Counted from the stretch's first letter, positions 49,798 to 59,602 are shown. The stretch is DNA of 64,000 bases from Nannocystis pusilla (GCF_026626665.1 NZ_JAPNKE010000002.1:10808001-10872000); one strand, 5' to 3'. The notes: a model not told the origin generated them from the sequence alone. Numbers and translations are program-made.

Positions 49798-51117
49798 TCA
49801 GAACACGCGCACCCGGCGGCAAGCCAGACGGAAGCCCTCGCCCGTCATCCCGGCCGCGCGAGCCGCCGCGATCTTGGTGCGATGGGCGCAGAGTTGGTGG
49901 CGGAAGTAGAGCGTCTCGAAGCCGGCGACGGCCTCGTCGTGGGTGCTGTGCATGAGCGCGGCGACCCGGGCGAGGTTCGGGTCGAGGTCGCGACCGAGGC
50001 CGAGGTCGGCGCGCTCGATCACCGCGCCTCCCGTGACCAGTCGAGCGCGCTCGACCACGAATTCGAGCTCGCGCACGTTGCCCGGCCACGAGTACTCGCG
50101 CATGGCGGCGACGGCCTCGGCCGACAGCATGCGGCTGCGGCCGTCGACGCCGAGGCGGGTCAGGAGCCGTTCGGCCAGGAGGACCACGTCGCGGCCACGC
50201 TCGCGCAGCGGCGCGAGCACCACGTGAAAGCCGCTCAGGCGCGCGTGGAGGTCGCGGTCGAACAGGCCGGCCGCGGCCAGGCGTTGCAGGTCGCGCCGGG
50301 TGGTGGCCAGCAGTCGCACCGGCGTCGAGGCGATGGCGCGCTCGAGGACCGTCTGGATGGCCAGCGGGAGCTCGTCGATGGCCTGCAAGAGCAACGTGCC
50401 GCCGCTGGCCTCGGCGAGGCGGCCCCGACGCGTGGGCGTGCCGAACAGCTCGGCGTCGATCTGCTCCCGCGGCATCCGGCGCAGGTCGACGACCACGAAG
50501 TTCGTGTCCCGATCGGGACCCATGAGATGGAGGCTACGGGCGGCGAGCGCTTTGCCGGTCCCTGCTTCGCCCGAGAACAGCCCGTGACAGCGTCCCGGAC
50601 GGGCCATCAGCTCGGCCAGGCGGTGGAACGTCAGCCGCATCGGCGGGCTGTGGCCGTCGAGGTCGCCGAAGCGACAGAAGGGCGGCAGGGGGATATCGAG
50701 AAGCTCGAGGGCTACCAGCTCGAGGCGAGTGCCGCCGATACAAAATCCTGTCCCGGGCACGAGCCAGGCCTCCCGTACCCGCATGTCGCCGACGAGCACC
50801 CCGGTGGCGCTGTCGAGGTCGCGGACGATAAGCGCCCCCCGCTGCGGGGTTAGCTCGAAGTGCATGTCGCTGACCCGGGGATCGCGGAGGTCGAGGTCGC
50901 ACAGCTCGCTGCGGCCCCCGCGGACCGGAGGGCCCGCGACATCGAGATCGAAGGTGAACAGGCGGCCGATGTCGGGCCCGGCGGCGACGCGCAGCACGAC
51001 GCGATGGACGACGCGCTCGGGCTTTTGAAGGGACATGTCCTGAAGGACGAGCCCGGAATTCATGGCGGCAGTGAGGTCGCGGATAGGTGGGGTGGGGGCA
51101 GGACAGTGCTCGGTCAT
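49798..51117 (-). CDS. FHA-domain regulator of sigma-54 activator type, atypical
   Basis: 439 residues from ATG 51117. An FHA domain (about 35-135; GRLFTFDLDVAGPPVRGGRS, VSDMHFELTPQRGALIVRDL) precedes an AAA+ domain: Walker A GEAGTGKALAAR, FVVVDLRRM, ELFGTP, SGGTLLLQAIDEL (Walker B region), RLLATTRRDL, EYSWPGNVRELEF. This is the layout of myxobacterial FHA enhancer-binding proteins. The GAFTGA loop that contacts sigma-54 is missing: ELFG runs straight into TPTRRGRLAEASGG. The C-terminal helix-turn-helix (KIAAARAAGMTGEGFRLACR) is present but weak. It may therefore not activate sigma-54 in the classical way. Confidence 0.8.
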   Translation of the reverse strand: MTEHCPAPTPPIRDLTAAMNSGLVLQDMSLQKPERVVHRVVLRVAAGPDIGRLFTFDLDVAGPPVRGGRSELCDLDLRDPRVSDMHFELTPQRGALIVRDLDSATGVLVGDMRVREAWLVPGTGFCIGGTRLELVALELLDIPLPPFCRFGDLDGHSPPMRLTFHRLAELMARPGRCHGLFSGEAGTGKALAARSLHLMGPDRDTNFVVVDLRRMPREQIDAELFGTPTRRGRLAEASGGTLLLQAIDELPLAIQTVLERAIASTPVRLLATTRRDLQRLAAAGLFDRDLHARLSGFHVVLAPLRERGRDVVLLAERLLTRLGVDGRSRMLSAEAVAAMREYSWPGNVRELEFVVERARLVTGGAVIERADLGLGRDLDPNLARVAALMHSTHDEAVAGFETLYFRHQLCAHRTKIAAARAAGMTGEGFRLACRRVRVF

Positions 51118-51725
51118 GCGCAAGGACTCCTGGTCGTCGCGGCCTCTGCAGATCGCTTGCCAACCCGTAAACGACCGCTGAGGCGGACTTGGGCGCTCGA
51201 TTCGGAGGAGCCCCAACGCGGGTTGGGCAGCGCTGGCGGGGACCACCCACTGGAGTTGGGGGATGACATGGCTTCGGAGACAGGTGAGTGCGAGGCCGCC
51301 GGCGATGGCGTCCATGACGACGGTCGCGGCGAAGGCCCGGGGTCGTGCCCCTGGGGGTGATGAAGCCGGCTCCGCGGCCGCGGCTGCTCCGGAGCCAGAG
51401 GCCCGGTGTCGCCTGTGGAGGAGGCTCTGTCCGGGCCGCAAGTCCATGACCCCGAAGGCGTGGGCCAGGTCGGGACGACTTCGTAGCGCCGAGCCCCGCT
51501 CATGAGCGGTGAGGATGCGATCGCCGCCAGGTGAGCCAATCCGAACGGAGCGCAGCGACGCAGGTCGAGCAGCGTGATGGCGACATCGCACGAAAGACGC
51601 TCGTAGCGAGCGCGGTGGACGTGGCCCGAAGGGCGGGAGCCGAGATGAGACTGCAGGCGAAAGCCAGGCAACGCGGGGAGAGGCGCGAGCATGGGGCACT
51701 CCTGTGAGGGTCGAGCGCGAACCAT
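51118..51725 (-). pseudogene. degenerate protein-kinase N-lobe remnant
   Basis: On the minus strand, upstream of the FHA regulator, two frames can be joined near 51510. The first (from 51690) reads FRLQSHLGSRPSGHVHRARY then RLSCDVAITLLDLRR, which resembles a kinase Gly-loop and the VAIK strand, but the Lys is Thr. The second contains FGVMDLRPGQSLLH, like the hinge region. Nothing resembling HRD or DFG follows; the sequence becomes low-complexity before the regulator starts. A pseudokinase fused or adjacent to the regulator, or an eroded kinase, are both possible. Confidence 0.4.
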
Positions 51726-52096
51726 GCGGGGAAGCTAATTGAGACCGTTATGAAGTGCCACGATTTAATCGATGCAATTTTATTTGGGGATGGACTACTG
51801 TGATTGCGTGGTCCCAACTGGATTTGGTGAGGAAGCACGAATTGCCGCGCTGGTGCGGAACAGGCGAGGCGATATGCTGGATCCGTGTTCCCAGTGATTC
51901 ACAGCTCGGTGCATGCGACGCGTAGTAGCGACGCGAAGCCGCTGGGCGTCGGCGCCGAGGAGATGTCCGTCGCGGGAGCGCCCAGGGCTCGCCGGGACGG
52001 AGCTCGGGTCCGATGAAGAGGCTTCACCTCGCGCGCCCGCGGGACCTGCTGCGCTCCGAATCGGAGCGAGGCCGTCCTGGCGGCGCTCTCGCGGCG
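51726..52096. other. intergenic, locally AT-rich
   Basis: 371 bases with no gene recognised. 51735-51800 is markedly AT-rich for this genome (ATTTAATCGATGCAATTTTA and TTTGGGG), so it is a candidate promoter region for the leftward genes, but no specific sigma-factor boxes could be assigned. Confidence 0.4.
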
Positions 52097-52515
52097 TCAC
52101 TCGCCGATGATCTTGATCAGCGCCCGCTTGCGGCGGCGTCCGTCGAATTCGGCGTAGAAGATCTGCTCCCACGGCCCGAAGTCGAGCTTGCCGTCGGTGA
52201 TGGCCACGACCACTTCACGGCCCATGAGCTGACGTTTGATGTGGGCGTCGCCGTTGTCCTCGCCGGTGCGGTTATGCCGGTAGTGGCTGGTGGGCGCGTG
52301 CGGGGCCAGGCGCTCGAGGAAGTCGTCGTAGTCTTGGAGCAGGCCCGGCTCGTCGTCGTTGATGTACACGCTGGCGGTGATGTGCATCGCGTTGACGAGG
52401 CAGAGGCCTTCACGCACGCCGCTCTTGCGGACCGCGGCCTCGACCTGCGCCGTGATGTTGAGGTAGGCGCGTCGGGTGTCGGTCTGGAACCCAGCTCTTC
52501 GCGGTACGACTTCAT
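52097..52515 (-). CDS. yjbQ: YjbQ / UPF0047 family protein, frameshifted
   Basis: About 139 residues. The ATG at 52515 opens MKSYREELG; a one-base shift near 52490 continues with QTDTRRAYLNITAQVEAAVR and the conserved remainder: CLVNAMHITASVYINDDEPG, YRHNRTGEDNGDAHIKRQLM, GKLDFGPWEQIFYAEFDG. YjbQ proteins have a His/Glu-based active-site pocket and some show thiamine-phosphate synthase activity, but the true role is unclear. It follows the HAD nucleotidase by 15 bases on the same strand, so they form an operon. Confidence 0.85.
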
Positions 52516-52530
52516 GCGCGCGAGCGTCGC

Positions 52531-54070
52531 TCACTTGGCCGAGGAGTGCCAGTGGGGCATCGAGCCGTGCGGGGAGTGGAAGTAGCGGGTGGGCGAGACG
52601 TAGCGGAAGTTGGTGACGCGGCTGGTGTAGATGCAGGCGTAGCTCTCGACCTGGGCGCCGAAGCGGCTCGAATCGCGGCGGGCGGCGAAGACGGAGCCCC
52701 AGTAGGGGTTGAAGGCCTCGTCGACGTCGGCGATCCGGCGTTCCAGGGTCGTTGCCATCTCCTCTTCGTACTTGCGCAGGCGGTCGAAGCGGCGGCGGAC
52801 CTGGATGCGGGTGTCGGCCAGCAGGCTCTCGGCGGCCTCGGGGGCGACGCCCTGGCGGACCAGATCGTCCGGAGTCATGCGGGCGAGCAGGCGCGACAGG
52901 TAGCGCTGGGCCGAGAGCTCGTCGGCCAGCGAGATCCGCAGGGACGAGCTGCTCGACCTCCTTGAGCGCGATCTGGCGGTCGCGGCGGATGCCGAGCTCG
53001 TGCTCGAGGTCCTCGACGACCAGCGCGGTGCGCCAACCGGAGCTCTTCTTGCTGCGGACGATGTCGCCGTAGATGTGGTCGCCGACGTAGAGCACCTCGT
53101 CGGGGTGGACGCCGAGAGAGGCTTGCAGCCCGAGCTGATTGCCGCCGTTGTAGATCCGTCCACGGCGCGGCTCGCCGGTGGGGCGTCCGAGCGGGTTGGC
53201 GGTGGCGTCGAGCTCCTGGAACGGTTGGTTGCCGGTGAAGAACTCGGGCTTGCGGGCGCCGACGATGACCCAGTCGAAGTAGTCGCGCCAGGTGGCGTAG
53301 GCCGACATCTGCCCGCCGAGGACGTAGCCGAGCACCGATTCGGTGTAGGGCAGGAGGCTGTTGGTGAGGAGAAACAGGCGTTTGCCGGCGGAACGGAACT
53401 TGTGCAGCGTCGGCCCGAGCTCGAGGTCGAGCTGGAAATAACGAGGCAGGTCGGCCTGGATCAGGTCCTTGAGCGAGCCGTCCTGGTGGGCCTGGTCGAT
53501 GCACTCGCGCACGTCGTTCCACGCCTGCGCGTAGGTCGGCGGGCCGGAGGGCCACAGGTCGGGGCGCTGGTCGATGCGGTCGACGACCTCGGCGTACATC
53601 GTGACCTCGGGCAGCGCGAACAGGGTGTCGACCGGGGCGAATCGCTCGCGCTCGGTACCGAGGCGCTGGGCGCGGTAGAGGGCCTTGCGCGTCGGTTTGG
53701 GCAGCAGGTTCTTGCCGTGATAGGCGCGCCCGACATAGCCGTGGCGGTCCATCTTGATGATGTTGCCGTACGTCTTGTCGACCACGAGGCCGCGGATGGC
53801 GAACGCCGGATCGGCCTGCATGTCACGCAGGGCTTCGGGGTAGCCGCGCGCGATCAACTTGTCGAGGGTGCAGCGGATCGACAGCGCCTCGAGCTCCTCT
53901 TGGCGGTAGAGCGCGAGGGTGTAGTCCATGTCGAAGCCGATGACGCTGATCTGGTCGAACGCGAGATCGCGGTTGGTGAAGATCCGGCGGGTAAACGGAG
54001 CCTCGAGGACGAGCTCGCCCTCCTGAAGCACTCTGCGGATGGGAGACGGGAGCCCGCTGGCGATCGACAT
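52531..54070 (-). CDS. HAD-IG family 5'-nucleotidase, frameshifted
   Basis: About 513 residues from ATG 54070. HAD motif I is GFDMDYTLALY, followed by the family-specific ALSIRCTLDKLIARGYP; later LFLLTNSLLPYTESVL and VLYVGDHIYGDIVRSKKSSG (motifs II-IV). One base is gained or lost near 52945 (after DRQIALKEVEQL); the C-terminal region RRRFDRLRKYEEEMATTLER then continues to the stop. The family is related to cytosolic purine 5'-nucleotidase (cN-II). The gene is divergent from the Crp/Fnr regulator, with about 100 bases between starts. Confidence 0.85.
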
Positions 54071-54173
54071 GGGGGGACGTTCAGGGTAGCAGCGCAGCCC
54101 GCTGGTGGCGGAGCGTTTCCCGGATTGCGCGGATCCGCAAAGCCTCGTAGTTTAGGAGGTAGCGAGAGCGCGC

Positions 54174-54893
54174 ATGCATCAAGCCGCCAAGGAGCCTGCT
54201 CCGCCCAGGGACGAGCGCCGTGTGCTCTGGTACCTGCGCAAGATCCCGCTGCTCGAGGGCGTGGGCGGCGAGCACCTGAGAGCGCTCGCCGCGGTGGTAG
54301 AGATCAAGGAATTCCGCCGGCGGCAGATCGTGTACCTGCCGGGCGATCCGGGCGAGCACGTGTTCTTCCTGCAGGGCGGGCGGGTCAAGTGCAGCAAGGT
54401 GTCGCGCGACGGCAAGGAGCTGACCCTCGATTATCACGGTCCGGGGGCGTTCTTCGGCGAGTTGTGTGTGTTCGCGGGCGCGCCGCGCGAGGAGATGGCA
54501 GAGGCGATGAAGAACGCGATCGTGGCGCTGTTGCCGCGAGAGCCGCTGCGGGACCTGATCTTCGCCGACTCGGTGCTGGCGTTCCGCTTCGCTCAGGTGC
54601 TGGCGCAGAGGCGGCGCAGCGCCGAGACCAGGCTGGAGCACTTCGTGTTCCGCGATGTTCACGCCAAGCTGGCGGCGCTCCTGCTCGAGCTCGGCCGCGA
54701 GTACGGGCACGAGACGGAGGATGGGATCAAGGTCGACCTCAAGATCACGCATCAGGAGATGGCCAACCTGATCGGATCGACGCGAGAGACCATTTCCCTG
54801 GCGCTGGCGAGCTTTCGCAAGCGCAACCTCGTCCATCTGCTGGGACGCACGGTCGTGCTCGTCGATCGCGAGGGCCTCGCGGCGCTCTGTTGA
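54174..54893 (+). CDS. Crp/Fnr family transcriptional regulator
   Basis: 239 residues from ATG 54174, with AGGAGGT about 18 bases upstream. Cyclic-nucleotide-binding-type domain (about 25-135: IPLLEGVGGEHLRALAAVVE, GEHVFFLQGGRVK, PGAFFGELCVFAG), dimer helix, and a C-terminal winged helix-turn-helix (ITHQEMANLIGSTRETISLA). No Fnr-type N-terminal cysteines, so it is not an Fe-S oxygen sensor; the effector is unknown. It is divergent from the HAD-IG/YjbQ operon, which it may control. Confidence 0.9.
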   Translation: MHQAAKEPAPPRDERRVLWYLRKIPLLEGVGGEHLRALAAVVEIKEFRRRQIVYLPGDPGEHVFFLQGGRVKCSKVSRDGKELTLDYHGPGAFFGELCVFAGAPREEMAEAMKNAIVALLPREPLRDLIFADSVLAFRFAQVLAQRRRSAETRLEHFVFRDVHAKLAALLLELGREYGHETEDGIKVDLKITHQEMANLIGSTRETISLALASFRKRNLVHLLGRTVVLVDREGLAALC

Positions 54894-55003
54894 GCGGCCC
54901 TGGCTCGGCCTCGCTGGAGGCTCCGGCGGCGGGGGCGCGAGGCTGTGAGACGGACGAGGTCGAACCCCGGGAGTCGGTCCGGTGTCAGCAATCGTTTGCT
55001 GGC

Positions 55004-56041
55004 TCAGGGTTCGTCGCGGTCGCTGAGCTCGACGCCGATGAACTCGGACAGGACGCCGAACTTGTACATCGGCACGCGACCGAGCTCGCGCATGACGACA
55101 TTCCCCTGCGGATCGAGGACCACGAGAGCAGCCTCGCCGGCGGGGATCTGAAAGGCCGCGCGAGCCTCGGTGCTGTCAGGTGCGGTCTTCCAGCGCTTGA
55201 GCTCGGCGCCGTCGATCTGGCCGACGAGTTGCGCGCTGACCTTGCCCGCGTCGAGCTTCGCGTCGCTGTCGACGACGATGCCGGCCAGCCGCACGTCGGG
55301 CTTGGCGAACTGCTTCATGCTGTCGTCCGTGCTGCCGTCGAAGCCCTGCTTGCCGCCAGGGATGTCCTTGCGGGCGACCGGGCCCCCGAGGAAGACGAAG
55401 GCGCAGGTGCGACCGGCGCAGGCGGCGTTGTCGAGCTCGCCGACCTTGAAGGCGGGAGCGGGCGTCGGCGCAGGCAGCGTGGCGCCCAACAGGTCGCGCA
55501 GTTTCTCGATCTCGGCGGGCTCCATTTTGCCGCTGTGGCGGTAGACGACGGCGCCGCTCGGATCGAGGACGACGATCCCCACGTGGCCCTTCGGCAGCTT
55601 GAAAGTCTTGGTGACGGCGCCCTGAAAGTCGATGTAGAGCGGCAGCCGCAGCTCGGGCCGCATCGGCCCGACGAACTCCTCGATCTTCGAGGCGAGCACG
55701 CCGAAGCCCTCGGCGTCGCCGACGGCGAAACCGGACACGGTGTCCGGATAGTTCCAGCGGGCCATGGCGCGGCTCATGGCCGACGACTCGCGTGCGGCCA
55801 TGCTCTCGCGATCCTCGACGATGATGTAGACGGTGCGGCCCTTGAGATCGGCGAGCACGAGGTCGCCGAGGCCGCCGCCTCCGGGAATGACGAGCTTCTG
55901 CGGGTCGGCCTCGGTGACGTTGATCGGCGGCAACTCGTCGGGGATCTCCTCGGCGCGCGAGCGCAGCATCCAGGCGACGAGGCCGAGGAGGATCAAGACC
56001 AGGAGGACGAGGCCGAGGGCGATCTTGCGGAGGATCGACAC
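55004..56041 (-). CDS. membrane-anchored protein with two thioredoxin-fold-like domains
   Basis: 345 residues from GTG 56041. One N-terminal membrane helix (IALGLVLLVLILLGLVAW), then two domains of similar topology: about 50-190 (TVYIIVEDRESMAARESSAM, GHVGIVVLDPSGAVVYRHSG) and about 205-330 (CAFVFLGGPVARKDI, AALVVLDPQGNVVMRELG). Each ends in a VVLDP-x-G-x-VV strand-turn-strand typical of peroxiredoxin/YtfJ-type thioredoxin folds. The CxxC site is absent; a Cys pair (CAGRTC) lies in the second domain only. Periplasmic; a binding or regulatory role is more likely than disulfide chemistry. Confidence 0.6.
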   Translation of the reverse strand: MSILRKIALGLVLLVLILLGLVAWMLRSRAEEIPDELPPINVTEADPQKLVIPGGGGLGDLVLADLKGRTVYIIVEDRESMAARESSAMSRAMARWNYPDTVSGFAVGDAEGFGVLASKIEEFVGPMRPELRLPLYIDFQGAVTKTFKLPKGHVGIVVLDPSGAVVYRHSGKMEPAEIEKLRDLLGATLPAPTPAPAFKVGELDNAACAGRTCAFVFLGGPVARKDIPGGKQGFDGSTDDSMKQFAKPDVRLAGIVVDSDAKLDAGKVSAQLVGQIDGAELKRWKTAPDSTEARAAFQIPAGEAALVVLDPQGNVVMRELGRVPMYKFGVLSEFIGVELSDRDEP

Positions 56042-56182
56042 GAGGTGGGCAGTATATCGGCGGGGCCCGCGGGCGCCACTTCGCAGGCGGGGGCGAAGAC
56101 GGGAGATTCGCCGCCGCGTGCCTGGCGACGACGTGAGCGATCGATCATGGCCCAGGCAGCTTTCGCCGACGAAGAGGGGCCT

Positions 56183-57808
56183 TCAGGGGTCCGCGAGGCT
56201 GGCCTTGAGCACGCCGACGCGCAGCGAGCCGCTGTCTTGCAGACATGCGAGTGGGACGGCCGGTGCGTCGAGGTTGCCGCCGAGGCTGGGCATCAGCACC
56301 ACGGCGCGGCACGACAGCGGCTCGGGATCGACGAGAGGAAGGACGTAGGTGCGCATCCCGTCGCCCAGCACCAGGCGCACGGGGGCGGCGTCTCCGTAGG
56401 GCAGGAGGAAGGCGGAGTAACCGAGAAGGACGCCGGCGGCCGGCTGGGCGGTGATACGAGCGTCGGGCAGCTTGTCGGCGGGGACGGTGACGGCGGTGTT
56501 CTTCGGCTTGCCGCTGGTACCGAGGAAGGCGAGGCCGATGCCCCGGTCGGGGGTGACGGCGGCGACGGTGCGGGCGCCGAGGTTGCTGGTGATCGTGGTG
56601 AGCACCGCGGGTGCGCCGGGCGACAGGTCGATTTCTTCGCCCGGCTCCGAGATGAGGGCGGCGCCGGCGTCGGAGAGCGTGAGGAGGCCGGTGACGCGCT
56701 GACCGAGGCGGACGGAGATGCTGGCGCCGAGGCTGAGCTGCGGCAGGGAGAGCGCGGGCCCGAGAGCGTCGAGGTCGAGCGGCTTGGCGGTCGAGACCCG
56801 CTCGGGGGCCGCCCAGCTGCTGCGATCGCTGCTGCGACGCACGTGGGCGATGGCCCGATCTCCGGGGTGGGCCGTCTCGGCGTCGTCGGCGGCCAGGAAC
56901 TCCGTGAGCAGGACGTCGCCGAGGAGGAACGGCCGGCCGAGCGCGGCGAACTCCGCGTCCCGAAACAGGTCGGCCGACAGATCGACCGCGGTCTGCAAGG
57001 GGCCGATGTTGGGCTCGGGGGAGATCGTGAGGTCGCGGGTAACGATGGCGTCGCCGGGCATGCCGCGGCGGTACGCGACACGGACGACCGCGCCGTCGCT
57101 GCCGGGCGCCGGGGGCAGGACGATCGCGGCAATGCCTGGTCCCAGAGACATGACCTCAGGGACATATCCCTTGAGCGTGGTCTCGAGCACCGGCGTGTCT
57201 GCCCAGGCGCCCTCGTCGGCGCGGTACAGGCGGAGCGTGGGGTCGAGGCCGCCGGAGACGACGCCGAGGAGGATGTCCGGAGCGGCGCCGCTGGCGAGCA
57301 AGGCGTCGCCCACGTCGCGCGGCTCAGGGTCGAGCTCGGTCCACACCTGCGGCAGCGGATCGTCCGGCGCGCCGACGTTCATGGTCAACGCGGCCGAGAA
57401 GCGCGGGCCGTCGGGGGTGAGCGAGGCCAGCTGCAGGGTGTGGGTCCCGAGCGCGAGGGCGCCGTGGAGGAAGAGCCGCAGGCGATCGTCGGTCAGCTCG
57501 CCGAGCGCGCTGCCAGGGCCGAGGGTGCCGGCGGTCTGGCCGTCGATGAGCAACTGGGTGTTGCCGAGCGTGATTTTCTGGACGACGATGTCTTTTGGGA
57601 CATGTTGCGTGCTGGCGACGAGGAAGTCGCCGAGCGCCGGGTTGAGGAAGGCCGGGTCCGGGACCTCGCTGGAGTCGGTGTCGCTGCCCGCGTCCGTGTC
57701 GCTGCCGGTACCTGCGCCCACCGGTTCGCCCTCGGGTCGACAGCCGAGCGAGCAGAGGCCGGCCCAGAGGGCGAGCGCGGCAGGACGCAGGGGCCCACGA
57801 GGGAGCAC
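56183..57808 (-). CDS. large lipoprotein, beta-rich, unknown function
   Basis: 541 residues from GTG 57808, chosen because it gives a compact lipoprotein signal (ALALWAGLCSLGC). A Thr/Asp/Ser-rich stalk (GTGSDTDAGSDTDSSEVPD) is followed by beta-rich sequence through to the end with no recognised domain: QLLIDGQTAGTLGPGSALGE, AVVRVAYRRGMPGDAIVTRD, TVAAVTPDRGIGLAFLG. It could be a divergent propeller or sialidase-like fold. Dispersed palindrome copies fall at 57588-57603 and about 57146-57166 within the gene. The small membrane protein gene lies upstream, 41 bases away. Confidence 0.65.
   Translation of the reverse strand: MLPRGPLRPAALALWAGLCSLGCRPEGEPVGAGTGSDTDAGSDTDSSEVPDPAFLNPALGDFLVASTQHVPKDIVVQKITLGNTQLLIDGQTAGTLGPGSALGELTDDRLRLFLHGALALGTHTLQLASLTPDGPRFSAALTMNVGAPDDPLPQVWTELDPEPRDVGDALLASGAAPDILLGVVSGGLDPTLRLYRADEGAWADTPVLETTLKGYVPEVMSLGPGIAAIVLPPAPGSDGAVVRVAYRRGMPGDAIVTRDLTISPEPNIGPLQTAVDLSADLFRDAEFAALGRPFLLGDVLLTEFLAADDAETAHPGDRAIAHVRRSSDRSSWAAPERVSTAKPLDLDALGPALSLPQLSLGASISVRLGQRVTGLLTLSDAGAALISEPGEEIDLSPGAPAVLTTITSNLGARTVAAVTPDRGIGLAFLGTSGKPKNTAVTVPADKLPDARITAQPAAGVLLGYSAFLLPYGDAAPVRLVLGDGMRTYVLPLVDPEPLSCRAVVLMPSLGGNLDAPAVPLACLQDSGSLRVGVLKASLADP
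57588..57603. repeat. dispersed palindrome copy
   Basis: ATGTCTTTTGGGACAT: imperfect arms, inside the large lipoprotein gene. Confidence 0.55.
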
Positions 57809-57849
57809 GTCCCAGGCGTATCGCGCCTGAGCGGGGTCGCCAAGGGGTG

Positions 57850-58503
57850 TCACCCGGACGTCGTGATCGTCCAGACGAGCACCGCGAGCACGGCGTGGCC
57901 GGCACCGAGAGCAAAGCCGGCCCAGCGCAGGCGCGCGGCGCCCGCGAAGAAGAGCGGGAGGCACAGGCCCAAGCCGATGAGGAACAGCGGGAGGGCGTCC
58001 TGGGCGAGGGGGACCTGCAAGTCGAGGAGCGCCCGGCCGCCGAACCACAACAGGGCGAGTGCGCCCCACCAGGCCCCACGGAGCGCGAGCGCGCGCAACC
58101 CTGCCCGGTGCTGCCACAGGATGTCGGCGACGCGGCGCAAGGCGTGGGCGCTGACCTCGCCGAAGCGACGGCAGCCACGGCCGATAGCGAGCCCGGCGAC
58201 GCGCGACAGGCGAGCGAATTGGGCGAGAGCGCGCAGGCTCAGGTGCGAGAAACGACGGAGGCCGCCGCTGCTCAGCTGGGAGAGGCTGCGGAGACCCCGC
58301 CCGCCGGCCACGGCGGAGCGGCCGAGCTCGCTGGCCCCGCGATCGATGCCCTTGCCCATGCCTTCGAGGGCGCGCTGGGCCACGGGCATGAGCGCCCGAC
58401 CGCGTTCGACGACGAGTTGCCCGGCCCGCCGCCAGGCGATCCGGGTCCGCAGGCGCGAGGGAAGGCCGCGCACGACGAGGGCGCCGCGGCGAAGTTGGTT
58501 CAT
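57850..58503 (-). CDS. hypothetical membrane protein
   Basis: 217 residues from ATG 58503; GTG 58596 would add 31 Arg-rich residues. The first 140 residues are a long basic region with little hydrophobicity (RRFSHLSLRALAQFARLSRV) that may form amphipathic helices; the last about 75 contain three transmembrane segments (WWGALALLWFGG; LPLFLIGLGLCLPLFFAG; WAGFALGAGHAVLAVLVW). No family recognised. It probably shares a transcript with the lipoprotein gene downstream. Confidence 0.55.
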   Translation of the reverse strand: MNQLRRGALVVRGLPSRLRTRIAWRRAGQLVVERGRALMPVAQRALEGMGKGIDRGASELGRSAVAGGRGLRSLSQLSSGGLRRFSHLSLRALAQFARLSRVAGLAIGRGCRRFGEVSAHALRRVADILWQHRAGLRALALRGAWWGALALLWFGGRALLDLQVPLAQDALPLFLIGLGLCLPLFFAGAARLRWAGFALGAGHAVLAVLVWTITTSG

Positions 58504-58699
58504 CAGCCAGCGCGTGTGTCGGCGTGCTGCGGCCTGGGCGGGGGGCCGGCGGCGCCGGTTGCCCTGGCCGGCGCGAACGGAGGGCCGGGGAGTCACGCGG
58601 CGAGTGTGCGCCGGCGGCGGGCAGGGACCAGTACTCGGCGCAGGGCGCTGTCGATCGCGCGGCCGCAGCGGGCTGTGCCAGATGCTAGGCTCGCCATCG

Positions 58700-59602
58700 A
58701 TGTCGTTCGTCGCGGCGATCTGGCTGGCGCTGGCGCCGGCGGGGTGGGAACCCCGACCGCCCGACCCGCCCACGGTGTGGGCCCAGGCGGGCAGCCGGCC
58801 GTGGGGTCAGTGCCGCGAGCTCGAGCGGACCGCAGAGATCGCGGTCGCCAAACAATCGGTCGGCGCGGATGGGCCGAACGTGTGGGCGGAGCGGGCCCGG
58901 TTGTGTCCGGGGGCGCCTGCGGTCCTGGTGGCGGCCGCGATGCTCGAGCTGACGCAGGTGCCGAGCTTGCCGCCGCTGGCGGAGCTGGCCGGAGAAGTCG
59001 GGGCGCTGGCCGAGGCCCAGCGCCAGAGCCGCAAGCGGGCGGCGCAATGGCTGGCAGCGGCGCGGGACGAGGCGGCCCGCCGCGGTCAGGCGCCACCGCC
59101 GATGACGTGGATCATGACGGCGATCGCGGCGATCGGGCTCGGCGACGCGACGACTGCACGGGCCGCCCTGGCTCAGGCGGAATTGCGGGCGGAGGTCGAG
59201 GGCTACCGCATCGATCGGCTGGCGGCCGTGGCGGCGCTCATGGCCGGCGATCTGGCCCACGCGTTGGCCCTGGCGCACCGGGCCCGCGAGCGAGCGGCCT
59301 CGCGCGAGCAAGTGCGGACGACGCTGCTCCTGTCGCTGGTTTACGACCGCAGCGGCGCGGCCGACGCCGCTCAACGCGAACTGACGCTGCTGCGTCCGCT
59401 GGCATCGAGCGCCGAGCGGATGGCTGTCGATGCCCTGCTGCCGCTGCACGAGCGCCTCTATCTGGCGGCGATCGAGCAGGTCGCGTTCAAGAACCCGGCG
59501 AACGCGAGCTTGTTGTTCAAGGGCTATCTGGCGTGCCCGGAGCCCGAGGAAGCAGAGCGGCGGCTGGTCGAGCGGCGGTTGGCCGAGCTGCGTCCGATGT
59601 GA
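58700..59602 (+). CDS. TPR-like secreted hypothetical protein
   Basis: 300 residues from ATG 58700. A weak signal peptide (MSFVAAIWLALAPAG) is followed by helical hairpins of TPR character: RARLCPGAPAVLVAAAMLEL, WIMTAIAAIGLGDATTARAA, LAAVAALMAGDLAHALALAH, LLSLVYDRSGAADAAQRELT. The end, NPANASLLFKGYLACPEPEE, resembles the closing repeat. Two cysteines at CREL and CPGA could form a disulfide. It is divergent from the membrane protein gene. Role unknown; TPR proteins are scaffolds. Confidence 0.6.
   Translation: MSFVAAIWLALAPAGWEPRPPDPPTVWAQAGSRPWGQCRELERTAEIAVAKQSVGADGPNVWAERARLCPGAPAVLVAAAMLELTQVPSLPPLAELAGEVGALAEAQRQSRKRAAQWLAAARDEAARRGQAPPPMTWIMTAIAAIGLGDATTARAALAQAELRAEVEGYRIDRLAAVAALMAGDLAHALALAHRARERAASREQVRTTLLLSLVYDRSGAADAAQRELTLLRPLASSAERMAVDALLPLHERLYLAAIEQVAFKNPANASLLFKGYLACPEPEEAERRLVERRLAELRPM

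Noticed and set aside
53000..59602. 2200-codon plus-strand open frame
   Set aside because: It runs antisense to four well-supported genes and changes character along its length; only the last 300 codons (58700-59602) look like a gene. Long antisense frames are usual at this GC content.
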